Positions 34,701 to 48,427 of a DNA stretch of 64,000 bases are shown here, piece after piece. Position 1 is the stretch's first letter, and each line of letters starts with the position of its first letter. The position numbers and the translations under genes were made by a program. Below the pieces are notes generated by a model that saw nothing but the letters and a program-made list of their open reading frames with translations, was not told the DNA's origin and did no database searches. Source of the stretch: Paramyrothecium sp. XJ0827 (lineage: Eukaryota; Ascomycota; Sordariomycetes; Hypocreales; Stachybotryaceae); the NCBI GenBank assembly GCA_020881915.1, contig JAJFPB010000003.1, forward strand, positions 1,488,001-1,552,000, written 5' to 3'.

Positions 34701-36263
34701 CCGTGGCTTCCAGGATATCCGAAGACGGAATCCACGTGGGCGTAATTAAGTTATGGCCGTCCAAGTAGGTCTTCGGCTACGACCTTTTCGCAAAAAGTTG
34801 CCACTAACTAGATTAGATCGTTCACCGACTGCCTGCAAGATCCTTCATTCAATGGCACTATGATGGAAGACAGAATCGCAACAATCAGTTCAGGGTGGAC
34901 AATACGCTATGACATAAACATCGTGAATAATCGACAAAGAGTTGTGGCCATTGAGGCAGAGCTTCCTATACAACAAGTAGCCATGCTACTATTTCGCGCG
35001 GCCCGATCTTCTGACCCTTCGCGTTTCGAGTTTCCTGCCGCGTTTTCCTCTGATCTTCGCCAAGTTGTCATACTGACGTTCTTGATACGGGTACATCGAG
35101 ATCCTTTGACTCTTCAACTACGTTATGATGACTTCTCGATGCAGGAAATACCTCTACCTTTTGACCCTAGGAACTGCACACATGATTCTATCCAAGATCA
35201 GGATTTCGCCCGGCCATGTTCATGTTTATACGATTGGTATCGTATTATATTCTGTCCACGTGGGAAATATCTCGCTGTTCTCACAGGTATCGGCCGGCCT
35301 GGAGACTTCACAGATCGTGATCTGACAGTGTATCGAGACGATCACGCGGAATCGAACGGGGCAGCCTTTGAATTTGTTGCTAAGACGACGACAAGAGTCG
35401 GACTGTATGTGGGAAAGGATTATTTTGTCTTTCACCCCCATGAACCAGCTCTTGCAATGGCTGGATTAGCAGTCACGGCTCTTTGGTTCTTTGAAGAGCA
35501 ACCAAGTAAGTTCTCAGCTTCGTGATCTACTAAAAAAAGGTACTAATTCTAATCAGAGTCGCGCTGGGAGACTGTAGCAATGAGACCGCTTGATCGTATC
35601 CAGTTCTCACAGTGCGGTGACTTCTTATACGGCGAGAGTCTTCACGAGTTGGAAACGCGCCTTCACAAGTTGGAGACGCGCCTTCGCAAATTCGAGATGG
35701 TGCCAATTAAACATTTGATACTAAACATGAAAGGACGCATCAGAAAGCAATTGGAGATCCGAGTCAAGAATGGAATGCCCGACCCTACACCACAAACGAT
35801 GACGCTAGCATCTGTTGAGTCCATACCACCAGCCACCGTTCGGATGAACAGCATCGTTTTTAGGGCTACAGCCACCAGCCAACAGGTTTCTCTGTTGCGT
35901 AAATGTAACAAAGAGGGAAGAATTGTTTTGAAGACACTTCATGATAATGGCGTCGAGGAAGAACAATGCCTCACGAATTTGCCACGATCCTTCGCAGTGG
36001 AAAACAGTGAAGCAACTCTTCTCCCCAGTTTCGAGGATAATACTTCCTTGGGATTGGTTCTTAACAAATCAGCCCAGGAGACGTATTCTCTTTCTGAGCA
36101 GGATGATATTGCGCTGCCGCTTTTGATCACTCGAAGTATTCAAACCGTTTCTACCGCGAGGCACAAACGTGCCCTGGCTGCCCCAACAAGCGTCCAGCCG
36201 GGAAAGCGGGCAAGGACAAATCTTCTTGCTCCAGATAATATATATTTGCTTCGAAGAGATTAG
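31723..36263 (+). CDS. NLR-like STAND NTPase: DUF7708-like region, NACHT, C-terminal unassigned region
   Basis: Fungal NLR-like proteins are thought to sense non-self and trigger cell death or defence. Join 31723-32085, 32171-32438, 32491-32706, 32763-32969, 33030-34764, 34817-35505, 35557-36263; 1394 residues, phases consistent at all six introns. Residues about 25-210 resemble DUF7708 (ALKLVFK|VCCHFSTFGERLAGLLE, then KVFWTPFDAHFEQFHKRL). The NACHT domain has Walker A GKPGYGKSV (352-360), created by the exon 4/5 junction, and Walker B LVFDGLDECVD (Asp near 467 and 470), followed by helical STAND elements (RRSHSMFLWAHLM, RWVSLAARHLTVTEIRSAL, IHASVLEFFLG). The C-terminal 500 residues lack ankyrin or TPR repeats; strand-rich blocks such as FHPHEPALAMAG hint at a degenerate beta-propeller. 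The tail has a coiled coil (LHELETRLHKLETRLRKF) and a basic AGKRAR-like patch. GC3 is lower than in the left-hand genes. Confidence 0.9.
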
Positions 36264-36767
36264 GGTTAGCAACTTGTACTATCGGAACTGCTAGTTGCGC
36301 GGAATATGTTCGATGTCCCTGAAACTATTGTGTCCATGTCTGGGATGATTAATAATGCACCTCTTAGACATCGAACAACTTTCTCTTAACCATAGGCTAT
36401 TGGTACCTTATATTCATAATTATGCTTTTTTGAACCCATGTCTTTCCTAATTCGGAGTCCACTGTCAATAGAAAACCATGCTTTGCGTGCATCCGTCAGC
36501 TCATGGTGTTTGTCTAGGGTAGGTAGAGTTGGTGCGCCAGGCAACAGAACGCCAAAGTGACCAATTCCGGAAATGCGCACTTGCAAACCTTGCAATTGAC
36601 TCTTCTGACAAAGACAGATTTCACTGGTTGCTGTTCCCACTCAGCACGTACATACAAGGTGCCGTCCGCCAACTGACGTAGGCGTGACTCGGTCTGGTCT
36701 CGACGATGTCAAGTCACGATGGAACTTGATGAAACCTCCTCTCAGATACACATCAACGACATTGAAA
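36264..36767. other. Intergenic region, NLR-like / DUF1308
   Basis: About 500 bases between two genes in tandem. The DUF1308 frame is open here (ATG at 36729 and a GTG at 36684), so a slightly longer N-terminus is possible. Nothing else is visible. Confidence 0.5.
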
Positions 36768-38381
36768 ATGGGCAGCTTTGAAACGACGCAACGCCTAGAG
36801 AAGATGCAGTCTTCGGGCCAGGCACACCTCAACCTGGTTGACTCACTTCTCCCGGAAATCGAGCAGTTTCTAAAAGAGCTCACTTGCATAGTGAAATTCA
36901 CAGCCTTGACTGGGTTGCCTTCTTTCATCCGCGCTGTGGAGAAAGATAAGCAGAATTTGCAGTCTCTCATGACAATCATCGCTGAGTCTGATCTTTGCAA
37001 TGAGTCATTGACCAATCTCGACAAGAAGCTTGGTCCATGCACCGTAGCTCTGTCCAAAGCCGCGCAGCACTGGGAGATCTTGAAGCGCTGCCAATCTCTA
37101 GTTGCAATCAATCAATCCTTCCAAGCCTCCTCCAAGGATACTAGAAGGAAGGAGATTTCGTCTCTGGGCGTCAGTGGGAGAGAAAAGCAACTGCTTCACA
37201 AAACGCTTAAAGAGCAAGGAAAGGTCGAAGTTGACATTGTGGACGGGGGCAAAGAATGGCTGGACATTCGACCACTCCAAGCGGACAGACTTGCCCGACA
37301 AATGACAGAGAGTGGTTGGGGATGGGGAGAACATTCACGGGGCGACATCGTCGACGAGGACGAATGGAGTGACATGCCTTTCGCCAGACAAGTGAAAAAG
37401 CTTGTCACAGCTGCTAGAATGAATCGGCATGAGTACGAGATCCCACAGGTTCGAATAGTCATGCCCAATCTGGGCAGCGAAAACGAAGACATTGTTGTTC
37501 TGCTCGAACAGTTGGGTCGGATCGATCCATTAGTCAAAGTCATAATCGAGTTGCGCGATGGCGCGTTTCTAAATACGCCGCCGCCTCCGTTGGCCACGGC
37601 TATTGCAAACTTGAAAGGGGACGAGCTGGCTACGCTGACGCAGATCGTCAACATGGACCATACTGTTCTCGTCGATATGATCTCCGACCTAACTCATTTC
37701 GAGCTCGAGCCTCAACCCTGGCAGGCCCCAACAACACGAAGCCAAATCATTGAAGAGCGCCAACACGGCGGCCTCATGACCCGTGTCTTGTATCCTCTTT
37801 TGATGAACAGGAGGCTTGTGTGTACACAAGAAATGGCGGAGCATTTTCACGACATGCTCAAGACAGTGGGAACTAAGACAGAACGTGAGCGTGGCCACTT
37901 GCTGGTTCCATTGTATTCCGAAACACGAAACCTGCCACCCGCCATCATCCGCCAACGATTTCAAGAGCTATCGATACACCAGCTGCCAGAAAACATACAG
38001 GTGCCCGTGGAGGTCTTGCATGACGAGGACTGGGGCCCGGAGGCTGTCGAGCAAGCCGTAGCGGACGGACGGCTACCTCGAGTAGCCCTGGACGTAGCGC
38101 GGTGCGGCGGTTTCAAAAGTTCTAAATTGAGCATATACATGCATGGTTGGGCCACAGGGCGAGCAACCGTGACTTCCAACAAAGAGATCCGTGGCCAGAT
38201 CCGGACGTGGGTCGAGGCGCATCGCCACGCGGATGATGAGCGCGGACCCCTGATTTGGAAAGTTGATGTGACAAGGAATCTTCTTGCGAAGAGCGCCATG
38301 CCACCTCCGTGGTTGGAAGGTTCATTGGAGAACTGCATTGAAAGAAAGCAGGGCGAGTATGAGAGGACAGCTGAACAATAG
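36768..38381 (+). CDS. DUF1308 (UPF0415, C7orf25-like) protein
   Basis: An intronless gene encodes 537 residues from the ATG at 36768 (MGSFETTQRLEKM); an in-frame ATG at 36729 would add 13. The N-terminal half is helical (LVDSLLPEIEQFLKEL, then DKQNLQSLMTIIAE), as in the N-terminal domain of this family. The C-terminal half holds the DUF1308 region, recognisable from VILDPT-like equivalents around LVDMISDL, the conserved block LMTRVLYPLLMNRRLVC, and TEREREHLLVP-like TERERGHLLVPL. Human C7orf25 is the best-known relative. A nuclease-like (PIN-related) fold has been proposed for the family, but the function is not established. It is a conserved gene inside an otherwise accessory stretch. Confidence 0.8.
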   Translation: MGSFETTQRLEKMQSSGQAHLNLVDSLLPEIEQFLKELTCIVKFTALTGLPSFIRAVEKDKQNLQSLMTIIAESDLCNESLTNLDKKLGPCTVALSKAAQHWEILKRCQSLVAINQSFQASSKDTRRKEISSLGVSGREKQLLHKTLKEQGKVEVDIVDGGKEWLDIRPLQADRLARQMTESGWGWGEHSRGDIVDEDEWSDMPFARQVKKLVTAARMNRHEYEIPQVRIVMPNLGSENEDIVVLLEQLGRIDPLVKVIIELRDGAFLNTPPPPLATAIANLKGDELATLTQIVNMDHTVLVDMISDLTHFELEPQPWQAPTTRSQIIEERQHGGLMTRVLYPLLMNRRLVCTQEMAEHFHDMLKTVGTKTERERGHLLVPLYSETRNLPPAIIRQRFQELSIHQLPENIQVPVEVLHDEDWGPEAVEQAVADGRLPRVALDVARCGGFKSSKLSIYMHGWATGRATVTSNKEIRGQIRTWVEAHRHADDERGPLIWKVDVTRNLLAKSAMPPPWLEGSLENCIERKQGEYERTAEQ

Positions 38382-38720
38382 CAATGACTGTACAAAACGA
38401 TACTGTACCACTTGCGGGGCTTTTCACATCCATTTTATTGAACCTGGCTACGGCTGTTATTAGCGAAATATTATGGCATCAGATGCAATACAGTGGTTCT
38501 TGTGTTTGGGAAATTAAAGGATGTATTATTCGATTCTAAAATGATGTTGTCATCTGAAAACGACCAGCAACCGACAACGATTCAGGTCCACACCGAGAAA
38601 GCAAATTGCCTTAGAGCAAACTTATCGACACGGTTCGTGTGATGAGAAGCATATACATTACAACAAGTCAGCTCAAAATATTCAAAAGGCGATATTGCCA
38701 TGTAGTCTTTGCTATTCGAA
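38382..38720. other. Convergent 3' intergenic region
   Basis: About 340 AT-rich bases between two converging genes. No ORF; it presumably holds both 3' UTRs. Confidence 0.6.
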
Positions 38721-39953
38721 TTAAGTCGTGACCGCGGAGCATGCAACGGCCGTCCTGGTACTGGCCTGGTCCACCGTCGTAGTAGCTGTTTGGAAAATGG
38801 GCGCGAAGAAATAGACGACGCCGGTCCACCAGTGCAGCTCGCAGCTGCCGCAGTCTACTGTTGTCGTGCTCGTCACCGTCCCAGGGTAGACCGTCCAGGT
38901 CGAGTCAGGGATGACGGGGTCCAGCCACGTCGAGGTTGTGCAGCTAGGCTTCAGCACTCCCTGTGGCGTCACGGTCTTGGTTAGTTCCAGGAATTCTAAG
39001 TCGGGATCTTCCGATATGGATGGAGGCATACCAGTTGGCTCGGCCAGAGTCTCGACCGGCAGGTCCGCGGGAACAAGCGATGTTTCGCCGCACTCGAATA
39101 CTGTGGTTGTAGTCGCGGTGTCTACCGTCGTCGTCGCGTTGAAGATGACGACAGGAGGCACGCCCAGAGGAAGGACGGAGTGCACCAGGTTGGGGCAGCC
39201 GCTGCATTCAACGATTTCAGTGTAGGTGTCCGTCTTGGTCCAAATCGTTCTCGTGGGACCCCAGGTAAGAGCTGGTGGCTGAAGCAGAAGCCGCGTGCAC
39301 GTCGACTTGTCGCTATCACGCTTGACAATGGGGAGTGCAGGAATACCGGTGTCCTCACGAACGGTAAGGTCCTCCTCAACCACACCCCGATTGATCACAT
39401 CGGGCCCAGCCAACAAGATAGGATCGGGGAATGTCGGATCCACCAACACTATGGACCCAGGTTTGATAGAATCCTCTGCCGGTTCAGCAGGAGCGCCGAG
39501 GGGACCAGCCAAAATGGGGATAGGCGGCGCCGCAATAGGAGGTGGTGGTGAGAAGAGGAGGCCGGCCAGTGAGATGTCCGTCGGTAGGGCTTGAATAACA
39601 GGGAACGAAGGAACTCCGCACTTGAAATCAATGGCAGTGGTGGGCGTAGGCGCTATATAATCCACCCTAACGTGCTTCGGAGCGTCGGGGTAGTAGAAGT
39701 CGATGATGAGGGTAGCAGTCAGAAGCCTGCGACAGCCGGCGCAGTCAATGATCTCCGTCGCTGTCTGCGTCGCAGTATGTTTTGTGATTGTCCAAATCGG
39801 CTTCCAACCATACGGCGGCAGAGGAGCACCCGTCGTGGACACAATGGTCATGGTGCAGTCCGACGTGGGAGTGAAGCCAAATGTGACGGCATTCTGGGCC
39901 ATGGCCTGGGCTGCCATGCCCGCCAAGCTCAAGCCAAGGAGGGCAAACGTCAT
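38721..39953 (-). CDS. Secreted protein with three copies of a C-W-CxxC-C module
   Basis: A single exon encodes 410 residues. A signal peptide (MTFALLGLSLAGMAAQAMAQ) precedes three related modules at about 33-112, 219-288 and 338-405. Each starts with one Cys, has a conserved W..T region, then [DE]C-x-[GS]-C (C71/C74, C250/C253, C368/C371) and a closing Cys, flanked by Thr-rich strands such as ATTTVDTATTTTV. Modules 1 and 2 are separated by a Pro/Ile/Leu-rich linker ending in IVKRDSDK, where Lys211-Arg212 is a likely Kex2 site, so the precursor could be cut between module 1 and modules 2-3. I recognise no named domain. The next gene on the same strand encodes a single-module relative. A cell-wall or effector-like role is inference. 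Confidence 0.8.
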   Translation of the reverse strand: MTFALLGLSLAGMAAQAMAQNAVTFGFTPTSDCTMTIVSTTGAPLPPYGWKPIWTITKHTATQTATEIIDCAGCRRLLTATLIIDFYYPDAPKHVRVDYIAPTPTTAIDFKCGVPSFPVIQALPTDISLAGLLFSPPPPIAAPPIPILAGPLGAPAEPAEDSIKPGSIVLVDPTFPDPILLAGPDVINRGVVEEDLTVREDTGIPALPIVKRDSDKSTCTRLLLQPPALTWGPTRTIWTKTDTYTEIVECSGCPNLVHSVLPLGVPPVVIFNATTTVDTATTTTVFECGETSLVPADLPVETLAEPTGMPPSISEDPDLEFLELTKTVTPQGVLKPSCTTSTWLDPVIPDSTWTVYPGTVTSTTTVDCGSCELHWWTGVVYFFAPIFQTATTTVDQASTRTAVACSAVTT

Positions 39954-41005
39954 TGTCGCGCGGCTTTTCTGCTTCTTTCTCTGTTTGTCTCGGGTGCTGA
40001 GGGGGATTGGGAATCGGGAGCAGAGATATATGCAGGAATGATGGAGGGGACTCCAGGCACCTGGGACGGAATCATCGTGACTGGAGAGGACGACACTCTG
40101 CTATTTCAACTCCAGGAAGAGTCCCAACCGTTGTCTGCGGCGTTTTCTAGCATGCCTCACTTCTAGACATTTCAATGCCATTGTTCGGACTGTTGACGCA
40201 AAGGACGGAGGGCAGTCACGGCCGAAACAGCAGAGTTTCTGTAGAAACCAGAGCAGAATGTGTGATTGAGGTTCTCGTCACCTTCGGGCGTAGATAATGA
40301 GCCATATGGCCAGGGCAACAGACCCTCCCTTGATGTTGTCTCAGTCTGCCGTAACGAGCGCCCCGATGCTTCGGCACAGTATGGGTCGACCCGCTGCCGA
40401 ACGGAATTCGAAGATTCCCTCTGATTACTTGCACGGCCTGATGTGGAAGAGAGACATCATTGCATTTGACCATGGGCCGACGCGAAACCCCGACAGAAGT
40501 CAGGCCTGGACCAACGCCTTTCCGCTCCGGGCCTTTCTTCCCTGCTCCTCGGAGGACTTTAAACCTGATTGAGTCGAGCTAGGGGCCGTTGAGACTGTGT
40601 GTCAGAGACGGCATGATCCGCATTCATCCCACCTTTGAGCACTTTTAGTTAGATTCCGCAAGGCTTGTCTCTGTGACTGGCATGCTGCGGCTGCGCAGCT
40701 CGCTGGATGGAGGTCTCGAACCGCCAGCGTGGAGCAATCTGGAACTGGACTTTCACGATACCACTTCACTTCACCTCTGTAGACGCAAATGAATGTTCGC
40801 GATTACTGATTCGTAGCATTTCTCATGTGTTCCCCATACTTTGATGCCAAGGAGCCGCTGACTTGGTCGATCTAGATCACCACTGCCCATACCGTTCCTG
40901 TCTTCTTGATCTCTCCCATCTCCGTGGCACCTTGTCCCTTCTCGCTGGATCGAGATCTCTCCACTCCCTGTCTCACCCCTTGTAGTCTACACCCTCTTCT
41001 CTTCG
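39954..41005. other. Spacer between the two related secreted-protein genes
   Basis: About 1.05 kb. A TATA-like CATATATC (minus strand, around 40023-40031) lies some 70 bases upstream of the three-module gene. Frames on the plus strand (39591-40166) mirror the antisense of that gene and are not credible. Confidence 0.5.
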
Positions 41006-41389
41006 TTAGACCATGGTGGCATCGGCGGAGTTTATTGCGCAAACCGTGCTATACACAGTTTTGGCGGCCGATTCCTGGACCGTGGCATTGGCGATAGGGA
41101 GCGGGCATGGAATGGCGGGGACGTTCAAGATACGAAGAGCAGCACAGCCGTTGCACTCAATGGAGCTGTACACTGTCGTAGTGGCCGGATAAATGCGAAC
41201 TGTAGCGTCAAACGAACATTGCGGCCAGTAAGGCGGTGTGGGAAGCCGTGAGTATGTCCTGGTGATCGTGGTTGTGCACCCAGTGGCAGTAGGGATCGGC
41301 TCTTTGATCGGAACGGAAACAACGTGCATCTCAGCCGTGATGAGGGTTGCCAGCAACCCTGCCGCGAGAACGAGATTTTGCAGGGACAT
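41006..41389 (-). CDS. Small secreted protein with one C-W-CxxC-C module
   Basis: 127 residues from a single exon. A signal peptide (MSLQNLVLAAGLLATLITA) is followed by a single copy of the module found three times in the neighbouring gene: Cys38, a PPYWPQC segment, then TTTVYSSIECNGC (Cys79 and Cys82) and a closing Cys117; Cys58 and Cys95 could form an extra pair. Matching elements include the Pro-Pro-Tyr(Gly)-Trp segment, the Thr-rich strand and the Glu/Asp-Cys-x-Gly-Cys motif. Same strand as the three-module gene, about 1 kb upstream of it, which suggests local duplication. Size, secretion and six cysteines fit an effector-like or wall-associated protein, but no function is known. Confidence 0.72.
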   Translation of the reverse strand: MSLQNLVLAAGLLATLITAEMHVVSVPIKEPIPTATGCTTTITRTYSRLPTPPYWPQCSFDATVRIYPATTTVYSSIECNGCAALRILNVPAIPCPLPIANATVQESAAKTVYSTVCAINSADATMV

Positions 41390-42961
41390 CCTTCCACGTG
41401 GAATGATGCCAACCTCGGAAATGTTTCAATATGGCGATGGATAGATGTAAGTGAGGCTGCTTATCGACAGCGACCAGGAAATTGCAGTTTATCAACGATG
41501 GGAAAGGCATCGGGCTTTTGAAGCCATACCTGAATTGCTGTTCTCGCTCGTTTGCGGAGAGGGAATGTAAGCCGTCTCAGTTGGTGAATGTGCTTCTCCA
41601 ATATGGTACAAGATCTGACGATGATCAGCAAAAAGTTCATTTTACATGAAGCTTGCCGGGTTTCTAGAAGCATTCCAGTCAGATACTCACGTCTCAGATT
41701 CATCGAGGCAGTCCCCGGCGCATAATGGCTCCATTGTGATCAACATCCGAAGGTGTGGGCGATGGCTCAGACGCATTCCCCAGCCGCTTCGTGTTCCAAA
41801 AGCTCCGATGATGATCAGTAGTTTGGAGGATCGACGAGTAACAGAGTGATCCAGAGCCCTAGCCTGACCAAAACATGAAGCTGCAACTCGAAAGCGAGCA
41901 TGGTGCTCGCGGTAAGAAGAGACGGATGAAGCCGAAGCAATTGCCGTGGTTTCATCACCAAAAGGATAGGTCAGTCACAAATTGCACAGTATAACGATTT
42001 CAGACATGATGCAGGCCAATTCCCTGCTTTTGATCTTGTTGATGCAAGCCATACTGTGATGAGAATTCCAGACGTATGGCACCCGGTGGGTAAGCTAGCA
42101 AGGCTACCCTCAACGCGCCAAGATGGAAACAAAGCTCTCTTCACAATTGAGCCCAAAATAAACTGACCATTGAAGTTTTTACCACAGTACACATGAGGAC
42201 TCGGGTGTGGATACGGCTTAGACCTATTCTATTTATGTATATTGTATGACCTGAAATATACCACTGCATCACGGCAGTCCATGCTAGTGTGTACCTTTAT
42301 TCTGAGCCTGCCCATATCGAGACAAAAACAATCTGAATAGTTTGCATCGATATATGGTTTACGCTTACAACTAGGGCTAACAAAGGAAGCATGAACGTGT
42401 ATGAACTTGTTGCGAGGTTATAAGCAATTATGGCTGTCAGACTACAGCAAAAGCGTATCAATAACGAGGTACTCTAGCAGTGGAAGCATTGGTTAAGATG
42501 AAGAACGGAATGCATGCATCAACTTGGGTCAACACTATTGATGTTGACCAGGTTCTACGCATGCATTGTAAAGAGGGAATTAGATAAACTGTGCTGGGAT
42601 GGTAGGGGCATAATTGACGGGCTGTTTCCTTACCGCAAGACAGAATCATTGTAGAACCTTCCCAAACTCATTCAGATGTAGTTCAATATCTCTCAACAAA
42701 GCGCTGGCTTTGACGAGATACTTGAACTTACTGTGCACCAACCCGATCAGATACTCCTTTGTATCGTCCACAAAAAGAACCTGGTGCACAATGGGAAGTA
42801 TGTGATATAATTAATTTCTTATTATTTGAAAGAACCGGTCAGAGCGGCCTTTGAAATCTTATGAACTGAGGATTCATCCTGTCTTTTTTACCTTTCTCCA
42901 TCGTCTGCTAATATCTTCCCAGCTTGATTCCTCTTATTTTGTCCACTGGTGATGGGTCACG
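41390..42961. other. 1.6 kb AT-rich intergenic region
   Basis: Divergent spacer between the small secreted protein (-) and the F-box-like gene (+). No credible ORF. The last 150 bases before 42962 are pyrimidine-rich, as in a fungal core promoter. Confidence 0.55.
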
Positions 42962-44392
42962 ATGACTTCCCTCCTGAGTTTACCTACCGAAATCATAGGG
43001 TTGGTCTTGCGTGAACTTCCTGACATCGATGTCTTCATTTCAGCTATTCTTTGCTGCAGGAATTTCTATTATTGCTTCCAAACTTACTCAACCCTGGGCC
43101 ATAAGGTGTTGGATTCGCAGGTTACACCACAACTCATACCTTTCTTGGTAGCTATCATAGAGACGAAGAAAGTACGCAAGGGAGATGCCCTCGACAAGAT
43201 GCACGAACTCCTTGACCTCATCGACGGTGACGATGATGGGCCCATACTGGAGCTTTACAAGAGCATGTCGCTCAACGACCTCTTGCAAATGAGTCGATAC
43301 CATGCTATGGTTGAAAGCCTGGCTCTTCGCTACGCGAACGAGGCGTGGGCGCTGCTCGGCCAGGTCGGACCCGTCTCATTATCGGAGCTGGAGTACTTTC
43401 GCTTCTGCCGCGCCTTCTACCGCATCGAATGCTATATCCAGACACTTAACCCGCCTGACGACCCAGCCACCTTGCAAGATGACAACTTTTTCTTGAAACG
43501 ATTTCCAGTGTGGGAAAACGAGCAGCATGGATGCATTTACGATTTCTTGAAGAAGGTCGTTCTTGAAGGTGAGATGCCTTTCCTGCGATTGTAAAGAAAA
43601 AGATTATATTCTGACATGCTCTCGACTACAGAGGTCTACGACTTTTTGGCCCACGACGTGCATTGTGGAGCGATGGAGATTGATTGGTTTCAAATAGGTC
43701 CACCCGAGGACTATGAAGCAGAGGTTTGGGTGAGTTGATGAAATGTTTCGAATGAGCAATGACACTAACTATGGAAGCTGAGCATGGGTCTTGGTTTCAT
43801 CCGTCAGCTAAAAGAGGCTAAGACGTGGGATGAGAAGACGCGGTTGCTTGACCCAGAGTCAGCCCACGAGCGTGGAGGTGTCTTGATTCCTGCAATCGAG
43901 GGCTGGGGGGACCTTCCACACGAGTCTGTCCTTCTCAGATACTACAGCGAGGACCAAATGGAATCGCTGAAGCCAGAGCGCTTCATGAAACGGCTTGACC
44001 AGGGAGCCTTCAACCTATGGCGATCTTTCCACCTAGATGAGACTTCACCGGACTTTATCTACAGGTGTTACGGTTACGGCTTGCGTTCACGAGCGTATGT
44101 GTTATGGGATGCTGAGCGTGTGCAGCGACACCACTTGATGCGGGAATTCGAGAAGTATAAGGATGTGGAATATCCTCAACCAGCTACGTACCTGAGGTCC
44201 CAGATGGAATATTCATGGGACTTACGGAAGAAGGTGTTCCGGATAGGTGGTTATGGCTACTGGAGCATGGATGACATGAGCAGGATCCAGTGGCGCGATC
44301 CTCAGATTAATAGGTATATCCTCCGGAAAGTATACGGCCATGACTCGGCGGAAATGGAAGGCGAATGGAGAGCGAGACTGAGGGGCTGGTAG
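42962..44392 (+). CDS. F-box-like protein, otherwise unassigned
   Basis: Join 42962-43568, 43632-43729, 43778-44392; 439 residues with consistent phases and CTAAC-like or GACTAC branch points. The N-terminus LLSLPTEIIGLVLRELPDID fits an F-box (LP.EI...IL..L...D), and CCRNFYYCF fits its end, so a role as substrate adaptor of an SCF ubiquitin ligase is possible. The rest has no recognised repeats. The C-terminal 200 residues are rich in Arg, Tyr and Trp (YGYGLRSRAYVLWD, GGYGYWSMDDMSRIQW), a pattern seen in many uncharacterised fungal F-box proteins. GC3 is moderate. Without a search the F-box call rests on the first 45 residues only. Confidence 0.72.
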
Positions 44393-44740
44393 ACTGGTAG
44401 GGTGCGAGGCATTTTCATTCTTGATTGTTAGGGTATTTCATCGCGTAGTCAGAAGGGTTGTTAGCTTTGAGGACATTTGTTGAGAACACGGATTGTCATG
44501 GTGATTTCTGTCATGAACTTGCTTGTGATATGAAGAAGATGAAGATGGTCCAGAGTTCCGTCACCCAGAGTCACTCAGTCCATATCAGTCCTTGCTCAGC
44601 GGTATCATGTTATTCAGTATTGCTCAAAATAAGATGGAGGTCGTTTTGGAGTACTCTATTAACCTGATTCAATATGTCCTATCAATAATGTTACCGCGCC
44701 AATATGGCAATATGAACGTGAAAGATTCCTACTAATCTTC
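44393..44740. other. Convergent spacer, F-box-like / kinase relic
   Basis: About 350 AT-rich bases, presumably 3' UTRs; nothing else is visible. Confidence 0.6.
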
Positions 44741-47758
<3,018 letters not shown>

Positions 47759-48427
47759 ATGGCCACTTCAAAGCCCGCCGTCTTTGTCACCGGTGCCACG
47801 CAGGCGCAAGGATATGCACTGGCCCATCTCCTTTGTGCCCTCAATTGGAAGGTCAAAGCAACGGTTGGGAACCTTGACGCGCCACAGGCCAAGGCGCTGA
47901 GTGCAGCCGGCGCCCAGCTGACCCTTGGTGAACGGGACGATGACGAAGCATTGATCAAATCTCTGGAGGGCTGTGAAAAGCTTTTCCTCTCGCTCTCATC
48001 ACAGTCTGATGGCTGGCCTTTCCCGTATCGCCAGGCGGAAAAGATTGTCAAGATCGCCAAGGTAGCAGGCGTCAGTCAAGTTGTTGTGTCCACTACCGTT
48101 GATATTGCTGGCTACAGTCAAGCAGACAACTCCCATCAATACGGGCTTCTCAATGATGCTGCAACAGCCATTGAGCTCTCTGTACAAACTGCTGGCTTTC
48201 AGCATTGGACAATCATTCGCCCAGCTCTGCGCATTCCCAGCATGCTAAATCCCTCCGATGGCCTTCAGATTGGAGGGGTATCGAACCTTGCACCGAGGCA
48301 GGAAGCCAAAGCGCTTCTAACAGACCCGAACTTGACATCTAAAATTGCGGCCGCTGCATTCCGGAACGCGGAGAAGTTCCACGGACGGACCATGGGCATG
48401 TCAAGCGACCCGCTCTCCTCTCACTGA
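47759..48427 (+). CDS. Short NmrA-like NAD(P)-binding protein
   Basis: A single exon encodes 222 residues. The Rossmann start PAVFVTGATQAQGYALAHLL carries the GxTxxQG dinucleotide-binding pattern of NmrA-type atypical SDR proteins. It continues with ATVGNLDAPQAKAL, a strand-helix series (CEKLFLSLS, AGVSQVVVSTTVDIAGY) and HWTIIRPALRIPSML, which corresponds to the wTILRP strand of the family. NmrA-like proteins sense redox state through NAD(P) or act as reductases. Usual length is near 300 residues; this one stops soon after FHGRTMGMSSD, lacking the last helices. I found no downstream exon with a matching sequence, so it is either a natural short form or slightly truncated. Confidence 0.75.
   Translation: MATSKPAVFVTGATQAQGYALAHLLCALNWKVKATVGNLDAPQAKALSAAGAQLTLGERDDDEALIKSLEGCEKLFLSLSSQSDGWPFPYRQAEKIVKIAKVAGVSQVVVSTTVDIAGYSQADNSHQYGLLNDAATAIELSVQTAGFQHWTIIRPALRIPSMLNPSDGLQIGGVSNLAPRQEAKALLTDPNLTSKIAAAAFRNAEKFHGRTMGMSSDPLSSH

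Noticed and set aside
40690..40740. T-loop-like GGTTCGAGACC on the minus strand, possible tRNA
   Set aside because: The T-stem has a mismatch and no matching acceptor stem, D-arm or anticodon arm could be found.
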